From an uncultured Draconibacterium sp. (lineage in GTDB: Bacteria; Bacteroidota; Bacteroidia; Bacteroidales; Prolixibacteraceae), in the NCBI RefSeq assembly GCF_963674925.1, contig NZ_OY771649.1:124001-188000 (forward strand): DNA of 64,000 nt, read 5' to 3'. The position numbers were made by a program, and so were the translations under genes. The notes under the pieces were generated by a model. The model had not been told where the DNA came from. It did no database searches and was given only the letters and a program-made list of their open reading frames with translations. Numbering within the stretch: the stretch's first letter is position 1; every line of letters starts with the position of its first letter. Positions 17,945-26,628 of the stretch are shown piece by piece.

Positions 17945-19541
17945 AATTTTTAGAATTAACAAGTTGTTGTTGAGTAAGCTTCTTAATCGACTTGTTGCCT
18001 GGCGAATTGCAAAAATCCCGGAAAAGAACTTTTTGTATTTGCTTAGTTTGATTGTAGGACTGTTAAGTGGACTGGCCGCCCTGTTGTTAAAAAACCTGAT
18101 CCACTTTGTTGCTGAAGAGTTAACAGAGGTGATTTCTGTTGAAGGATTTAATTACCTCTATTTGTTGTATCCATTCATTGGGATATTGTTAACGGTGTTG
18201 TTTGTCCGTTATCTCATTCGCGATGATATCGGGCATGGAGTTTCCAAAATTCTGTATTCAATTTCGAAGAAAAGCAGTAAGCTAAAGCCTTCAAAAACTT
18301 ATTCATCGATGATTGCCAGTTCGCTTACCATTGGTTTTGGTGGATCGGTAGGATCGGAGGCCCCGATTGTACTAACCGGAGCCTCAATAGGATCGAACCT
18401 GGCACGTGTTTTTAAGCTTCGGTATAAATACATTACCCTGATGGTTGGTTGCGGAGCAGCCGGTGCAATTGCGGGTATTTTTAATGCGCCAATGGCAGGT
18501 ATTGTTTTTACACTCGAAGTGCTGATGCTCGATCTGACGATGGCCTTTTTAATTCCGCTGCTGATTTCGGCAGTGTCGGCCACGGTAATCTCTTATTTCT
18601 TTATGGGCGAAGGCGTGATGCTACACTTTGACCAGATAGCACCATTTCATATTAATATGATATGGATTTACATCCTCGTGGGAATTTTTACCGGTTTGCT
18701 TGGAATTTATTTTACCCGTGGAACCATGTTTCTTGAAAAACATTTTGCTGCTATAAACAACTGGTTTATTCGTGTGCTTATCGGAGCCGTTACGCTGGGT
18801 GTTTTAATCTTTATTTTCCCACCATTATGGGGAGAAGGTTATACCAGCATTAACTCTGTTTTTAATAACCAGGGAGCTGATTTATTAAATAACTCCATGT
18901 TCTTTCAGTGGAAAGATAATCCTTACGTTGTTCTGCTTGTGTTGGCCGGAATCCTCTTTTTTAAAGTGTTTGCCATGTCGGCTACAACCGGATCGGGCGG
19001 TAACGGGGGGATTTTTGCACCAACATTGTTTACAGGAGCTATTGCCGGCTATTTTCTGGTGTTTTTGCTAAATACTTTTTTCGATCTTGGAGTACCTGAA
19101 AATAACTTTGCATTGGCAGGGATGGCCGGAATGATGGCTGCCGTAATGCATGCTCCGCTTACAGGAATATTCTTAACCGCCGAAATAACGGGAGGTTATG
19201 GTTTGTTTATTCCCTTACTCATCACTTCAACGGTGGCGTATGTAACTATCATGCGTTTTGAACCACATTCTATTTATACCAAACACCTGGCACAAACCGG
19301 CGATTTAATTACGCACCACAAAGACAAAGCGATCCTGCGGTCGATGGAGGTGAAAAAGCTGATTGAGAACGACTTTGAAATTATTTCTCCCGATGCCAGT
19401 TTGCGCGACCTGGTAAAAGCAATTTCCAAATCAAACCGAAATTTATTTCCGATTGTTGACAAAGATGGCTACTTGAAAGGGATGGTTAAACTCTCGAAGG
19501 TGAAGCATCTTATTTTGAGCACGAACTATACGATCAGGTGA
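17928..19541 (+). CDS. ClC-family chloride channel, copy 2, frameshifted before the second CBS domain
   Basis: This is a paralogue of the preceding gene, similar along its whole length. It has GHG-V in the selectivity filter, GSEAP with the gating glutamate, NGGIFAP, and FTLEVLM (valine at the proton-glutamate position). It overlaps copy 1 by 17 nt from this ATG, or by 8 nt from the alternative ATG at 17937. The reading ends early in HLILSTNYTIR. Copy 1 has the frame continuing as FKHELYD, and one more T in the T4 run at 19513-19516 would restore HLIFEHELYDQVMVKDLMF and join the fragment at 19538-19738. As read, the protein lacks the second CBS motif. Confidence 0.85.
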   Translation: MYLMFRIFRINKLLLSKLLNRLVAWRIAKIPEKNFLYLLSLIVGLLSGLAALLLKNLIHFVAEELTEVISVEGFNYLYLLYPFIGILLTVLFVRYLIRDDIGHGVSKILYSISKKSSKLKPSKTYSSMIASSLTIGFGGSVGSEAPIVLTGASIGSNLARVFKLRYKYITLMVGCGAAGAIAGIFNAPMAGIVFTLEVLMLDLTMAFLIPLLISAVSATVISYFFMGEGVMLHFDQIAPFHINMIWIYILVGIFTGLLGIYFTRGTMFLEKHFAAINNWFIRVLIGAVTLGVLIFIFPPLWGEGYTSINSVFNNQGADLLNNSMFFQWKDNPYVVLLVLAGILFFKVFAMSATTGSGGNGGIFAPTLFTGAIAGYFLVFLLNTFFDLGVPENNFALAGMAGMMAAVMHAPLTGIFLTAEITGGYGLFIPLLITSTVAYVTIMRFEPHSIYTKHLAQTGDLITHHKDKAILRSMEVKKLIENDFEIISPDASLRDLVKAISKSNRNLFPIVDKDGYLKGMVKLSKVKHLILSTNYTIR

Positions 19542-19738
19542 TGGTGAAAGATCTCATGTTTATGCCTGAATTCTATATTTCGTCGAAAGACAATATGGAA
19601 ACAGTGGCCAAAAAATTTGAAACGTCAAACCGATACAATCTTGCTGTTATCGATGATGGTAAATACCTTGGGTTTATTTCGCGTGCAGTGGTTTTTTCCA
19701 ACTACAGAAAAACACTGGAGTATTTCTCGCACGAATAA
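19538..19738 (+). pseudogene. Detached C-terminal CBS segment of ClC copy 2
   Basis: The 66 residues (MVKDLMFMPEFYISSKDN, then RYNLAVIDDGKYLGFISR) match the last CBS motif of copy 1 almost residue for residue. They have no promoter or start of their own. This is the out-of-frame end of the gene at 17928, separated by an apparent one-base deletion in the T-run at 19513-19516. Confidence 0.85.
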
Positions 19739-19815
19739 AACTTTTTATTTCGATTCATTAAAAGTTATAAATATTTAAAACAGGCGGAGTGCCGAATTTT
19801 GGAATTTATTTTCTT

Positions 19816-19823
19816 TACTTTTG
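19816..19823 (+). promoter_or_regulatory. Putative -7 box of the asparaginase gene
   Basis: TACTTTTG matches TAnnTTTG. It overlaps the first codon of the longest open frame (TTG at 19821), which argues that translation starts at the ATG at 19848 instead. Confidence 0.5.
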
Positions 19824-19847
19824 AAAAAAATTAATAAGTATTTGGTT

Positions 19848-20843
19848 ATGATATCCCGACGTTCCTTTTTAGCAAAAAGTTCGTTAATGCTTGCGGGTGC
19901 AGGTGTAGCCACGAAAGCGTTTTCAAATTCGGTTTTTCAGTCAGCAAATAAATTCCCGGTTGTAATTTCAACATGGAATCATGGTATGCCGGCTAACGAA
20001 GCTGCCTGGGAGATTTTGTCAAAAGGAGGACACTCGCTTGATGCAGTGGAAGCCGGTGTGCGCGTGCCCGAAGGCGATCCGAATGTAATAACTGTTGGCT
20101 TAGGCGGAATTCCTGATGCCAGCGGGAAAGTAACCCTTGATGCCTGTATTATGGACGAGAAAGGGCGCGCAGGAAGTGTAACCTATCTGCAACACATTGT
20201 TCATCCGGTTTCGGTGGCTCGCCTGGTAATGGAAAAAACGCCGCATGTGATGTTGAGCGGAGAAGGAGCATTGGAATTTGCTCTCGATAATGGTTTTGAA
20301 AAAGAGAAGCTGCTAACCAAAGCCCGTAAAAAGGAGTGGAAAAAGTGGAAAAAAGAGCATAAGGCATTCAGTAACAAGATCAATATTGAGAATGTAACTG
20401 AAGATAATCACGATACCATTGGAATGCTGGCGCTCGATGAGGATGGACGTATTTCAGGTGCTTGTACCACCAGCGGAATGGGATATAAAATGCCCGGCAG
20501 GGTAGGTGACTCGCCGATTATTGGTGCCGGTTTGTTTGTTGATGGCGAAGTAGGAGGAGCAACAGCTACCGGATCGGGCGAGCTGGTAATGAAAACGTTG
20601 GGTTCGTTTTTAGTAGTTGAATTGATGCGCAGCGGCATGTCGCCCGACAGGGCTTGCGAAGAGGCAGTTCGTCGTATCGCCAAAAAGATTCCTGATTATC
20701 AAAGTCATCAAATTGGTTATATCGCACTGAATACACAAGGTGAATACGGATCGTTTTGTATACAGCCCGGTTTTAACTACGCCGTAAAAACGGCTGAGCA
20801 AACCGAATTAATAGAAGCCGAAGCCTGGCTAAAGAAATTATAG
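19848..20843 (+). CDS. N4-(beta-N-acetylglucosaminyl)-L-asparaginase (glycosylasparaginase)
   Basis: This is an N-terminal-nucleophile hydrolase that cleaves the GlcNAc-asparagine bond left after glycoprotein breakdown. From the ATG at 19848 it has 331 residues with a Tat-type export signal (SRRSFLAKSS followed by a hydrophobic run). The mature part begins with FPVVISTWNHGMPANEAAW. The autocleavage site is HDTIGMLALD near residue 189, where the threonine becomes the catalytic N-terminus. The substrate loop GGATATGSGE lies in the C-terminal subunit. The sialate O-acetylesterase and TonB receptor further along also suggest use of glycoconjugates, though they are not in the same operon. Confidence 0.92.
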   Translation: MISRRSFLAKSSLMLAGAGVATKAFSNSVFQSANKFPVVISTWNHGMPANEAAWEILSKGGHSLDAVEAGVRVPEGDPNVITVGLGGIPDASGKVTLDACIMDEKGRAGSVTYLQHIVHPVSVARLVMEKTPHVMLSGEGALEFALDNGFEKEKLLTKARKKEWKKWKKEHKAFSNKINIENVTEDNHDTIGMLALDEDGRISGACTTSGMGYKMPGRVGDSPIIGAGLFVDGEVGGATATGSGELVMKTLGSFLVVELMRSGMSPDRACEEAVRRIAKKIPDYQSHQIGYIALNTQGEYGSFCIQPGFNYAVKTAEQTELIEAEAWLKKL

Positions 20844-20927
20844 AACTCTTTTGGTAGGTATCCTCTTTTTCAAAATTCGGAGGAAAAATCTATTCGTTGT
20901 TAATAGCTATTCAGAAACTCATAAAAA

Positions 20928-20952
20928 AAGGTGTTCGAATAACGAACACCTT
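20928..20952. terminator. Bidirectional terminator between asparaginase and RRM genes
   Basis: A perfect 10-bp stem, AAGGTGTTCG (20928-20937) with CGAACACCTT (20943-20952), loop AATAA. A-rich on the left and T-rich on the right, it suits both convergent genes. Confidence 0.85.
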
Positions 20953-20975
20953 CTTTTAAATATCTTTCGGTAAGC

Positions 20976-21428
20976 TTACCAACGGTCGCCACCGCCGCCA
21001 CCACGACGATCGTAACCACCGCCACCGCCTCTGCGGTCGCCACCACCGCCGCCACCGCGACGATCGTATCCGCCACCACCGCCTCTGCGGTCGCCACCAC
21101 CGCCACCACGGTTGTAACCACCACCGCCACCGCGGTTGTAGCCACCACCGCCGCCACCGCGATTAAAATCACGACGTGGACGCTCTTGTGGAGGATTTGC
21201 TTCCTTAACTACGATTTGTTTTCCTTCAATTTCAGCATCATTAAGTGCAGCGATCGCTGCATTAGCTTCTTCTTCGTTTGGCATTTCAACAAAACCAAAA
21301 CATTTTGAGTTTCCCGTTTCTCTGTCAAAAATAACTTTGGCAGACGCTACTTCTCCGTGTGCAGAGAACAGCTCATTTAAGTAGTCACCAGTAATCGATG
21401 AGTCTAACTTTGCAACAAATAAATTCAT
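20976..21428 (-). CDS. Glycine-rich RNA-binding protein (RRM)
   Basis: This 150-residue protein has one RNA recognition motif (2-76) and an RGG/GYN-type tail (90-150). RNP2 is LFVAKL (3-8) and RNP1 is KCFGFVEM (42-49). The tail is almost only G, R, Y, D and N, in repeats such as RGGGGGYDR. Similar proteins are abundant in Bacteroidetes and cyanobacteria and are often cold- or stress-responsive RNA chaperones. That role here is inferred. The ATG at 21428 is preceded by a long AT-rich leader containing a perfect dyad at 21468-21482. Confidence 0.93.
   Translation of the reverse strand: MNLFVAKLDSSITGDYLNELFSAHGEVASAKVIFDRETGNSKCFGFVEMPNEEEANAAIAALNDAEIEGKQIVVKEANPPQERPRRDFNRGGGGGGYNRGGGGGYNRGGGGGDRRGGGGGYDRRGGGGGGDRRGGGGGYDRRGGGGGDRW
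20990..21170. repeat. Coding GC-rich repeats of the RGG tail
   Basis: The tail of the RRM gene consists of CCACCG-type units on the top strand. A 54-bp period is seen where CGACGATCGTA recurs at 21004 and 21058, each followed by CCTCTGCGGTCGCC. Such repeats can change length by slippage, so the glycine-rich tail may vary between strains. Confidence 0.75.
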
Positions 21429-21769
21429 AAAAAATAGAAAAATATAAATGTATAAATGTAAAAATTGGCGGCATTATGCCGCGTTATTCTTAAAAAATTA
21501 TTGTTAAGTATAAAGAACGCGTCAGACGTTAAAACGGAAAATCACAAACACAGGTGAAGTGCGAATTAAAATCTTATATCAAAGTAACGGACTAATTATT
21601 AGATTATCACAATAAAAACCTTCTTTTTTTTATTAAAATCTCAAAAAAAAAATCGAAAAACAAAGCCTCTCCGAAGAAAGGCCTTGGTAAGGTGAGATTT
21701 AAATTAATTTCTTCCGATTTTCGGAAGCTATTTTTTCGTTACTTCTTATAAGCTAAAATAGCAAATTTG
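21429..21769. other. Leader region of the RRM gene and spacer
   Basis: There is no gene in this 341-nt spacer. Next to the RRM start lies an AT-rich run with two tandem TATAAATG words, then the dyad GCGGCAT-T-ATGCCGC (21468-21482), which would form a hairpin about 40 nt upstream of the start codon in a long 5' leader. A terminator for the kinase-like gene is at 21642-21682. Confidence 0.45.
21642..21682 (-). terminator. Terminator of the cytidylate-kinase-like gene
   Basis: On the minus strand GCCTTTC pairs with GAGAGGC around a TTCG loop (21665-21682, one mismatch), followed by a T-rich tract to 21642. It lies about 90 nt after the stop at 21770. Confidence 0.6.
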
Positions 21770-22582
21770 TTAGAATTCGTAATGTGGAGCAATAATTTTT
21801 TTATTTCTTAATATGTTAATTACTGCATCAACTATCTGGTCGTCTTCCATCGAGGCATAATTAAAAATCACATCAAAATCCTCATTTTCGGCTTTCCTGC
21901 CAATAATCTTTTCAATAAAGGCATCTCTCTTTTTATCAGCCAGCGTGATGTACTCTGCAGCCTCCATTCCGGTCATGTCTCTAATTTGCATTATGCGGTT
22001 AATTCGCCACTCGGCAGGAGCTTCAAGCCTGATGTTAAGTTTGTTTGGTATGTCTTTTAAAATAGCTCCCGACGAGCGCCCAACAATAATAGTACGTCCG
22101 TGGCAGGCCAATCTGCAAATAATCCCTTTTAAAGCCGCAATCAGTCTGTCGTCTGAAATGTCGTAAATCGTTTCATCCGAAAAGGCCCGGCCAACTTCCT
22201 TTAGAAATACTATCGATTCTTCGGCATCTTCAAAATCCCCTGATTTGAGTTCTTCAATCATTTCATCAACAACACCTAAAAACATGGCTTTATCAACATA
22301 TTTCCACTCCACATCGGTTTTTGTTTCCGACATGTAACTGTAGCCGGTCAGAATTTTCGAAAGCTTAATGGCGATGCGCTTTGCCGAGCATCCGGCTTGT
22401 CGTGAAATAGTAAGAAAAGGTCCGGGGTAGTCACCTGATTCGAGGTTAATACATTTCGATTCCATCAAATAACTATTCAGAAAATTTTTCATATGGTTAG
22501 GATTGTTGGTTCCAGCAGTATCATATTTAACTTGCACCTTAACAATTCTTTTGGGAGGAATAAATGTTGGTGCCCGTTTCAT
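21770..22582 (-). CDS. Cytidylate-kinase-like protein
   Basis: This 270-residue protein belongs to the cytidylate kinase-like family (P-loop kinase fold). The nucleotide-binding segment is FLTISRQAGCSAKRIAIKLS (about 56-75), where GCSAKR replaces a canonical P-loop. IIVGRSSGAILKDIPNKLNIRLEAP, then RINRIM and KKRDAFIEKI, are typical of these proteins, which are widespread in anaerobes and of uncertain substrate. The first 40 residues precede the recognisable domain. Internal starts at M30 or M40 are possible, but the ATG at 22582 has no competing feature. It is a single gene, divergent from the next. Confidence 0.82.
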   Translation of the reverse strand: MKRAPTFIPPKRIVKVQVKYDTAGTNNPNHMKNFLNSYLMESKCINLESGDYPGPFLTISRQAGCSAKRIAIKLSKILTGYSYMSETKTDVEWKYVDKAMFLGVVDEMIEELKSGDFEDAEESIVFLKEVGRAFSDETIYDISDDRLIAALKGIICRLACHGRTIIVGRSSGAILKDIPNKLNIRLEAPAEWRINRIMQIRDMTGMEAAEYITLADKKRDAFIEKIIGRKAENEDFDVIFNYASMEDDQIVDAVINILRNKKIIAPHYEF

Positions 22583-22763
22583 AACCGGAATGTTAGTGTA
22601 GTTTATCAGACCAATTTACGATCAAATTTTGTGGAATAGAAGCATTTGTGTTATACAATACCTTGTTTGGCGAATGTTATTCAGCAACTTTTGTGTAGGA
22701 AACTTATTTCTGTATTTTTATTGACAAGAATTTTGCGGGTAGTAATTTCATACAATTTTAAGC

Positions 22764-23810
22764 ATGAAAAATCAGGTTACAGTGGCATTGGCTTCGTTTG
22801 GAATGTCAGGAAAAGTATTTCACGGACCTTTGTTGAAGGTAAATCATAATTTCAGGGTAAAACTTGTGCTCGAACGTTCTAAAACGTTATCGAAAGAGTT
22901 GTTTCCCGATGCGACGATTGTAAAAACCTACGATGACATTTTAACCGATAACGAGGTTGAGCTGGTAGTGGTAAACACCCCGGATAAATATCATTATACG
23001 ATGGTAAAGCAGGCGCTTGAAGCCGAAAAACATGTGGTAGTTGAAAAACCGGCTACGTTGCGAAGTGCCGAGTTACAAGAGCTGATTGAGCTGGCAAAAG
23101 CAAAAGGTTTGGCTTTTACTGTTTTCCAGAACCGCCGGTGGGATGGTGATTTTAGAACGGTACAAAAAGTAATAGAGGAAGCACGGTTTGGACGGCTGAT
23201 CGAGTTTGAATCGCATTACGACCGCTACCGCACCGAAATTACACCCGGCACCTGGAAAGAAGAAGGTGATGAATATGGTGGCGTTTTGTATAACCTGGGA
23301 TCGCATATGGTGGATCAGGCCTACGTTTTGTTTGGAAAGCCGCAAACAGTTACCGCCCATTTAAAGACGGTGCGAAAAGGAGGGGAAGTGGCAGATTATT
23401 ACGATATCCGATTGGATTATGACGGTTTTTCGGCGTTGTTAAAATGCTCGTACCTGGTAATGGATCCCGGACCACGATATATCATAAACGGAGAATACGG
23501 CACGTTTAAAAAGTGGGGAATCGATGGGCAGGAAGACTTATTAAAAGCCGGCAATTTGCCAGAAAATGACGACTGGGGAAAAGAAGATGTTGACTGGTGG
23601 GGGACACTGGTATACACCGAAAACGATGAGCATGTGGAAGAACTGGTTGAAACCATTCCGGGTGATTACCGCATTTTTTACGATAAACTATATGAAGCCA
23701 TCAGAAACGACAAAGCCTTACCGGTTGATCCCGCTGAAGCTTTGGAAGTATTAAAAATATTGGAGGCGTGCCTGTTAAGCAATAAAGAGCGTAGAACGGT
23801 AATACTTTAA
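22764..23810 (+). CDS. Gfo/Idh/MocA-family oxidoreductase
   Basis: This is an NAD(P)-dependent dehydrogenase of 348 residues acting on a sugar, inositol or related polyol. The N-terminal Rossmann fold carries FGMSGKVFHGPLL (GxxGxxxH, about 12-24) and VVVEKPATL (EKP, about 92-100). The C-terminal domain has GGVLYNLGSHMVDQAYVLFG, with the conserved aspartate/histidine region. The substrate cannot be named. The stop codon overlaps the stop of the convergent SulP gene by three bases (TTAA at 23807-23810), so no terminator separates them. Confidence 0.9.
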   Translation: MKNQVTVALASFGMSGKVFHGPLLKVNHNFRVKLVLERSKTLSKELFPDATIVKTYDDILTDNEVELVVVNTPDKYHYTMVKQALEAEKHVVVEKPATLRSAELQELIELAKAKGLAFTVFQNRRWDGDFRTVQKVIEEARFGRLIEFESHYDRYRTEITPGTWKEEGDEYGGVLYNLGSHMVDQAYVLFGKPQTVTAHLKTVRKGGEVADYYDIRLDYDGFSALLKCSYLVMDPGPRYIINGEYGTFKKWGIDGQEDLLKAGNLPENDDWGKEDVDWWGTLVYTENDEHVEELVETIPGDYRIFYDKLYEAIRNDKALPVDPAEALEVLKILEACLLSNKERRTVIL

Positions 23811-24592
23811 GATGCGCTAGTGACCTTGGCATAGTCAAGCGCTTTTTCAAACGAATCTTCCATATCAATGTAATCAATCACTTTCGGGCTGAGTCTTTTC
23901 TCCAGATCATTTTTTAGCTGCGAAGAAACACCCGACAATATCACTTTTACCCCTTTCTTTTGAAGGATTTTAAGTGAACTCTGCAGGTTTTTCATTCCTG
24001 TCTCGTCGATGAAAGAAACATGGCGCATACGTAGAATCAGCGTGTTGCAACTTTCCCCGATTTCCTGAATTACTTCGGAATAACGACGTGCTGAAGCAAA
24101 AAACAAGGGGCCACTTATTTCGTAAACCGAAACACCTTTTGGCAGCTGCGAGTAGTCTTCAATTAAATCGGTGTCAACGATGTTATTTATGCGTTTTTCG
24201 CTAATGTCCGACATACGTTTCATGAAAAGGATAGCCGACAGGACCACTCCAACCTCAATGGCTACAGTTAAATCAACCAATACCGTTAAAATGAATGTGG
24301 TAAGCAGTACAATTATATCGAAAACTGAGCCCTTTAGAATGGACGCAAACGAGCGCCATTCGCTCATGTTATAAGCAACAATTATTAAAATACCGGCCAG
24401 GCACGACATCGGAATTAGTTTCGCCCACTTGCCCAAAAACAGCATAATCAGCAACAAGGTAATAGCATGGGCAATACCGGCAATAGGTGTGCGTCCGCCG
24501 TTTTTCACGTTGGTTGCCGTACGTGCAATTGCTCCGGTTGCCGGAATCCCACCAAAAAACGGGGGTAACAACGTTGGCAATACCCTGTGCAA
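23807..24592 (-). pseudogene. SulP transporter, C-terminal part with STAS domain (out of frame)
   Basis: This is the 3' half of a SulP-family anion permease. It resumes as PFFGGIPATGAIARTATN, with the remaining membrane helices (HAITLLLIMLFLGKWAKLIP and following). A cytosolic STAS domain follows, from about GVSVYEISGPLFFASARRY to the end. The open frame begins at a TTG that is not a natural start. It is the continuation of the gene starting at 25448, displaced by one base at the C5/G5 run (24561-24565). Confidence 0.85.
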
Positions 24593-25448
24593 TTAATTCG
24601 GTATTCGAGCGGTGTTTTCCACTTATCATCCCATCGGCAACCACTGCCGACAACAACGACTCGATACCTCCCAGCAATGCAATGGTGAGTGCCGGCTCAA
24701 GGTAATTTTGCAGATCGTTTAAGCGAATCTGCGGGATGGTAAAATGAATGGTATTGCTGATCTCTCCAAAGTAGGTCTCGATAGTTGCAACAGGTAGTTT
24801 AAAAAGCTGAACAACCAGTGTAACAAGGATAATGGCCAAAAACGATCCCGGTATTTTTTTTACAAATTTTCCGCTAATGAGTGTTATGGCAATTGTGGCC
24901 AGTGTTACCAGCAGAGCTGCAATATTTATATTGCCCAGGTTCGTTATATAAACGTGCCATTTTTCCAGAAATCCCGAGGGAAGATTTGTAATAGTTAAAC
25001 CGAGCGCATCTTTTATTTGGGTAGAAAAAATGACCAATGCAATACCACTTGTAAATCCAACAATAAGCGGGTGGGGAATAAATTTTAGCAAAGTCCCCAG
25101 TTTTAAAAGCCCAAAAATAATTAGAATGACACCAGCCAGAACAGTAGAAATTATAAGTCCGTTTACGCCGTATTGTTGTACAATTCCGTAAACAATTACA
25201 ATAAATGCTCCGGTAGGACCGCCAATCTGCACGCGGCTGCCACCTAAAAACGAAATCAGAAAACCGGCAACTACAGCAGTTATCAGTCCTTTTTCGGGAG
25301 ATACACCGGAAGCAACAGCAAAAGCAATGGCCAGCGGAAGGGCAACAATACCAACAACCACTCCGGCAAGTACATCCGATGTAAATTGTTTTTTACTGAT
25401 GCCATTTTTTAAAATCGTAAATAGTTTGGGCTTAAATACTGTATTCAT
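24369..25448 (-). CDS. SulP-family anion transporter, N-terminal part (frameshifted)
   Basis: This is the 5' part of a SulP permease (sulfate, bicarbonate or other anion, often with Na+ or H+ coupling). Family features include SDVLAGVVVGIVALPLAIAF near the start, GGSRVQIGGPTGAF (about 70-83) and ALLGGIESLLSAVVADGM. The natural protein continues AQGIANVVTPFFGG, but the sequence reads accccc-g-tttttt, one base too many, giving TPVFWWDSGNRS and a nonsense tail to 24369. Removing one C from the run at 24561-24565 fuses it to the STAS-containing half for a protein of about 546 residues. A -7 box sits 21 nt upstream. Confidence 0.88.
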   Translation of the reverse strand: MNTVFKPKLFTILKNGISKKQFTSDVLAGVVVGIVALPLAIAFAVASGVSPEKGLITAVVAGFLISFLGGSRVQIGGPTGAFIVIVYGIVQQYGVNGLIISTVLAGVILIIFGLLKLGTLLKFIPHPLIVGFTSGIALVIFSTQIKDALGLTITNLPSGFLEKWHVYITNLGNINIAALLVTLATIAITLISGKFVKKIPGSFLAIILVTLVVQLFKLPVATIETYFGEISNTIHFTIPQIRLNDLQNYLEPALTIALLGGIESLLSAVVADGMISGKHRSNTELIAQGIANVVTPVFWWDSGNRSNCTYGNQREKRRTHTYCRYCPCYYLVADYAVFGQVGETNSDVVPGRYFNNCCL

Positions 25449-25468
25449 GATACTGATGAAATTTCGCG

Positions 25469-25476
25469 CAAAATTA
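25469..25476 (-). promoter_or_regulatory. Putative -7 box of the SulP gene
   Basis: The minus strand reads TAATTTTG, a full TAnnTTTG match, 21 nt before the ATG. Confidence 0.5.
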
Positions 25477-25621
25477 CATGGATTACCGCCTCATTGTTCT
25501 GAACTTAAGTCGGAAAATTAATCAGATCTGCTATTTGCAGTAAATCAGGGTGTTACGAAGTGCGTATTTTTTAACATTGGCTTGCCTTACGCCAATTTTA
25601 CGAATTAAACTGCTATAAACC

Positions 25622-26539
25622 TTAGTAAAGTTTCTTTAATTCTGTTTCCATTCGCGAAATGTAATTGTCAACCTGGTCTTTTGTCTCGAAACCAACAAGC
25701 ATGAGATCTACACACCCTAATCCTAGAACAAATCGTAGTGAGTTATCGATTTTTTTGCTGTCGTTACGTAATTGTCCGTTGCCCACCAATTTCATACCTA
25801 TAATACCTTTGCCGGATTGGTGTAACTGCTGAATAACCTCTACCACTTCCTGCGGATCGGGTTTGTCCATGGCAATACCGTACGGATTTATTCGCGCATG
25901 CAACACATCAACCCAGGGGCTTTCAACCGCTGCTTTCATGGCATCAAGCGAGTGTACGGAAACACCATGCGCTTTAATAATTCCTTTCGCCTTCAGGTTC
26001 GAAAGAATTTCCATCTGTGGTTTTAAGGTTTCTGTCCAGTCCTCATCAACCATACAATGTATCTGTACCAGGTCGATGTAATCGGTATTCATTTCTTTCC
26101 TGAACCGGTCCACCACAATGTCAGCATTGGGGCGTTCTTTCTCAGGAATGCCACCTGGGCGTGTCCATATTTTTGTGGTAAGTGTCAGTTCTTCCCGGTT
26201 CATTTTTGTCATGGCCTCGGCAAAAATCCCGTGTGTGCCATAGGTATCGGCCAAATCAAAATAACGGATTCCTTTGTCGTATGCGTGATGCAATAAATCG
26301 AGGCTGGTGTTTTTATCCTGCTTGGTAAGAAAACTAGTACGGTTGGTGGCATGAACACCGGTTCCCATTCCCAGCAAAGTGGTTTTTATCCCTGAATTCC
26401 CCAACTCAATCAACTGAAAAGGATCGTGACTTCGTGCGGGAGTATTGACTGCATAAAGTGGATTCGAGAATAAAACATGTGCAGTACCTGCACTAAGCGC
26501 TCCGATAAATTTTCGTCGATTCAATTTTAAGTTGGCCAT
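25622..26539 (-). CDS. Aldo/keto reductase, Tat-exported
   Basis: This is a 305-residue aldo/keto reductase, a NADPH-dependent carbonyl reductase fold. It starts with a Tat-type signal (NRRKFIGALSAGTAHVLFSNP). The catalytic tetrad positions are visible: D and Y in FDLADTYGTHG, K in LTTKIW, and H in VQIHCMVDE. Export by Tat means it would carry its cofactor across the membrane, as related Bacteroidetes enzymes seem to do. The substrate is unknown. It is a single gene. Confidence 0.88.
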   Translation of the reverse strand: MANLKLNRRKFIGALSAGTAHVLFSNPLYAVNTPARSHDPFQLIELGNSGIKTTLLGMGTGVHATNRTSFLTKQDKNTSLDLLHHAYDKGIRYFDLADTYGTHGIFAEAMTKMNREELTLTTKIWTRPGGIPEKERPNADIVVDRFRKEMNTDYIDLVQIHCMVDEDWTETLKPQMEILSNLKAKGIIKAHGVSVHSLDAMKAAVESPWVDVLHARINPYGIAMDKPDPQEVVEVIQQLHQSGKGIIGMKLVGNGQLRNDSKKIDNSLRFVLGLGCVDLMLVGFETKDQVDNYISRMETELKKLY

Positions 26540-26628
26540 AAGGATATTTTTTAGTCATATAAATTAAAAACAGTAAGCTGTTGAATTTGTTGAATGCAAA
26601 TGGTTTTGACTGTTTTTTTCTGTTTCGA

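Noticed and set aside
20900..21172. 90-codon minus-strand frame rich in V and A across the RRM tail
   Set aside because: It is a shadow of the RGG repeats in another frame of the real RRM gene.
24369..24592. Programmed frameshifting as explanation for the split SulP gene
   Set aside because: No known slippery heptamer with a downstream structure is evident, and the shift sits in a homopolymer typical of indel errors or mutation.
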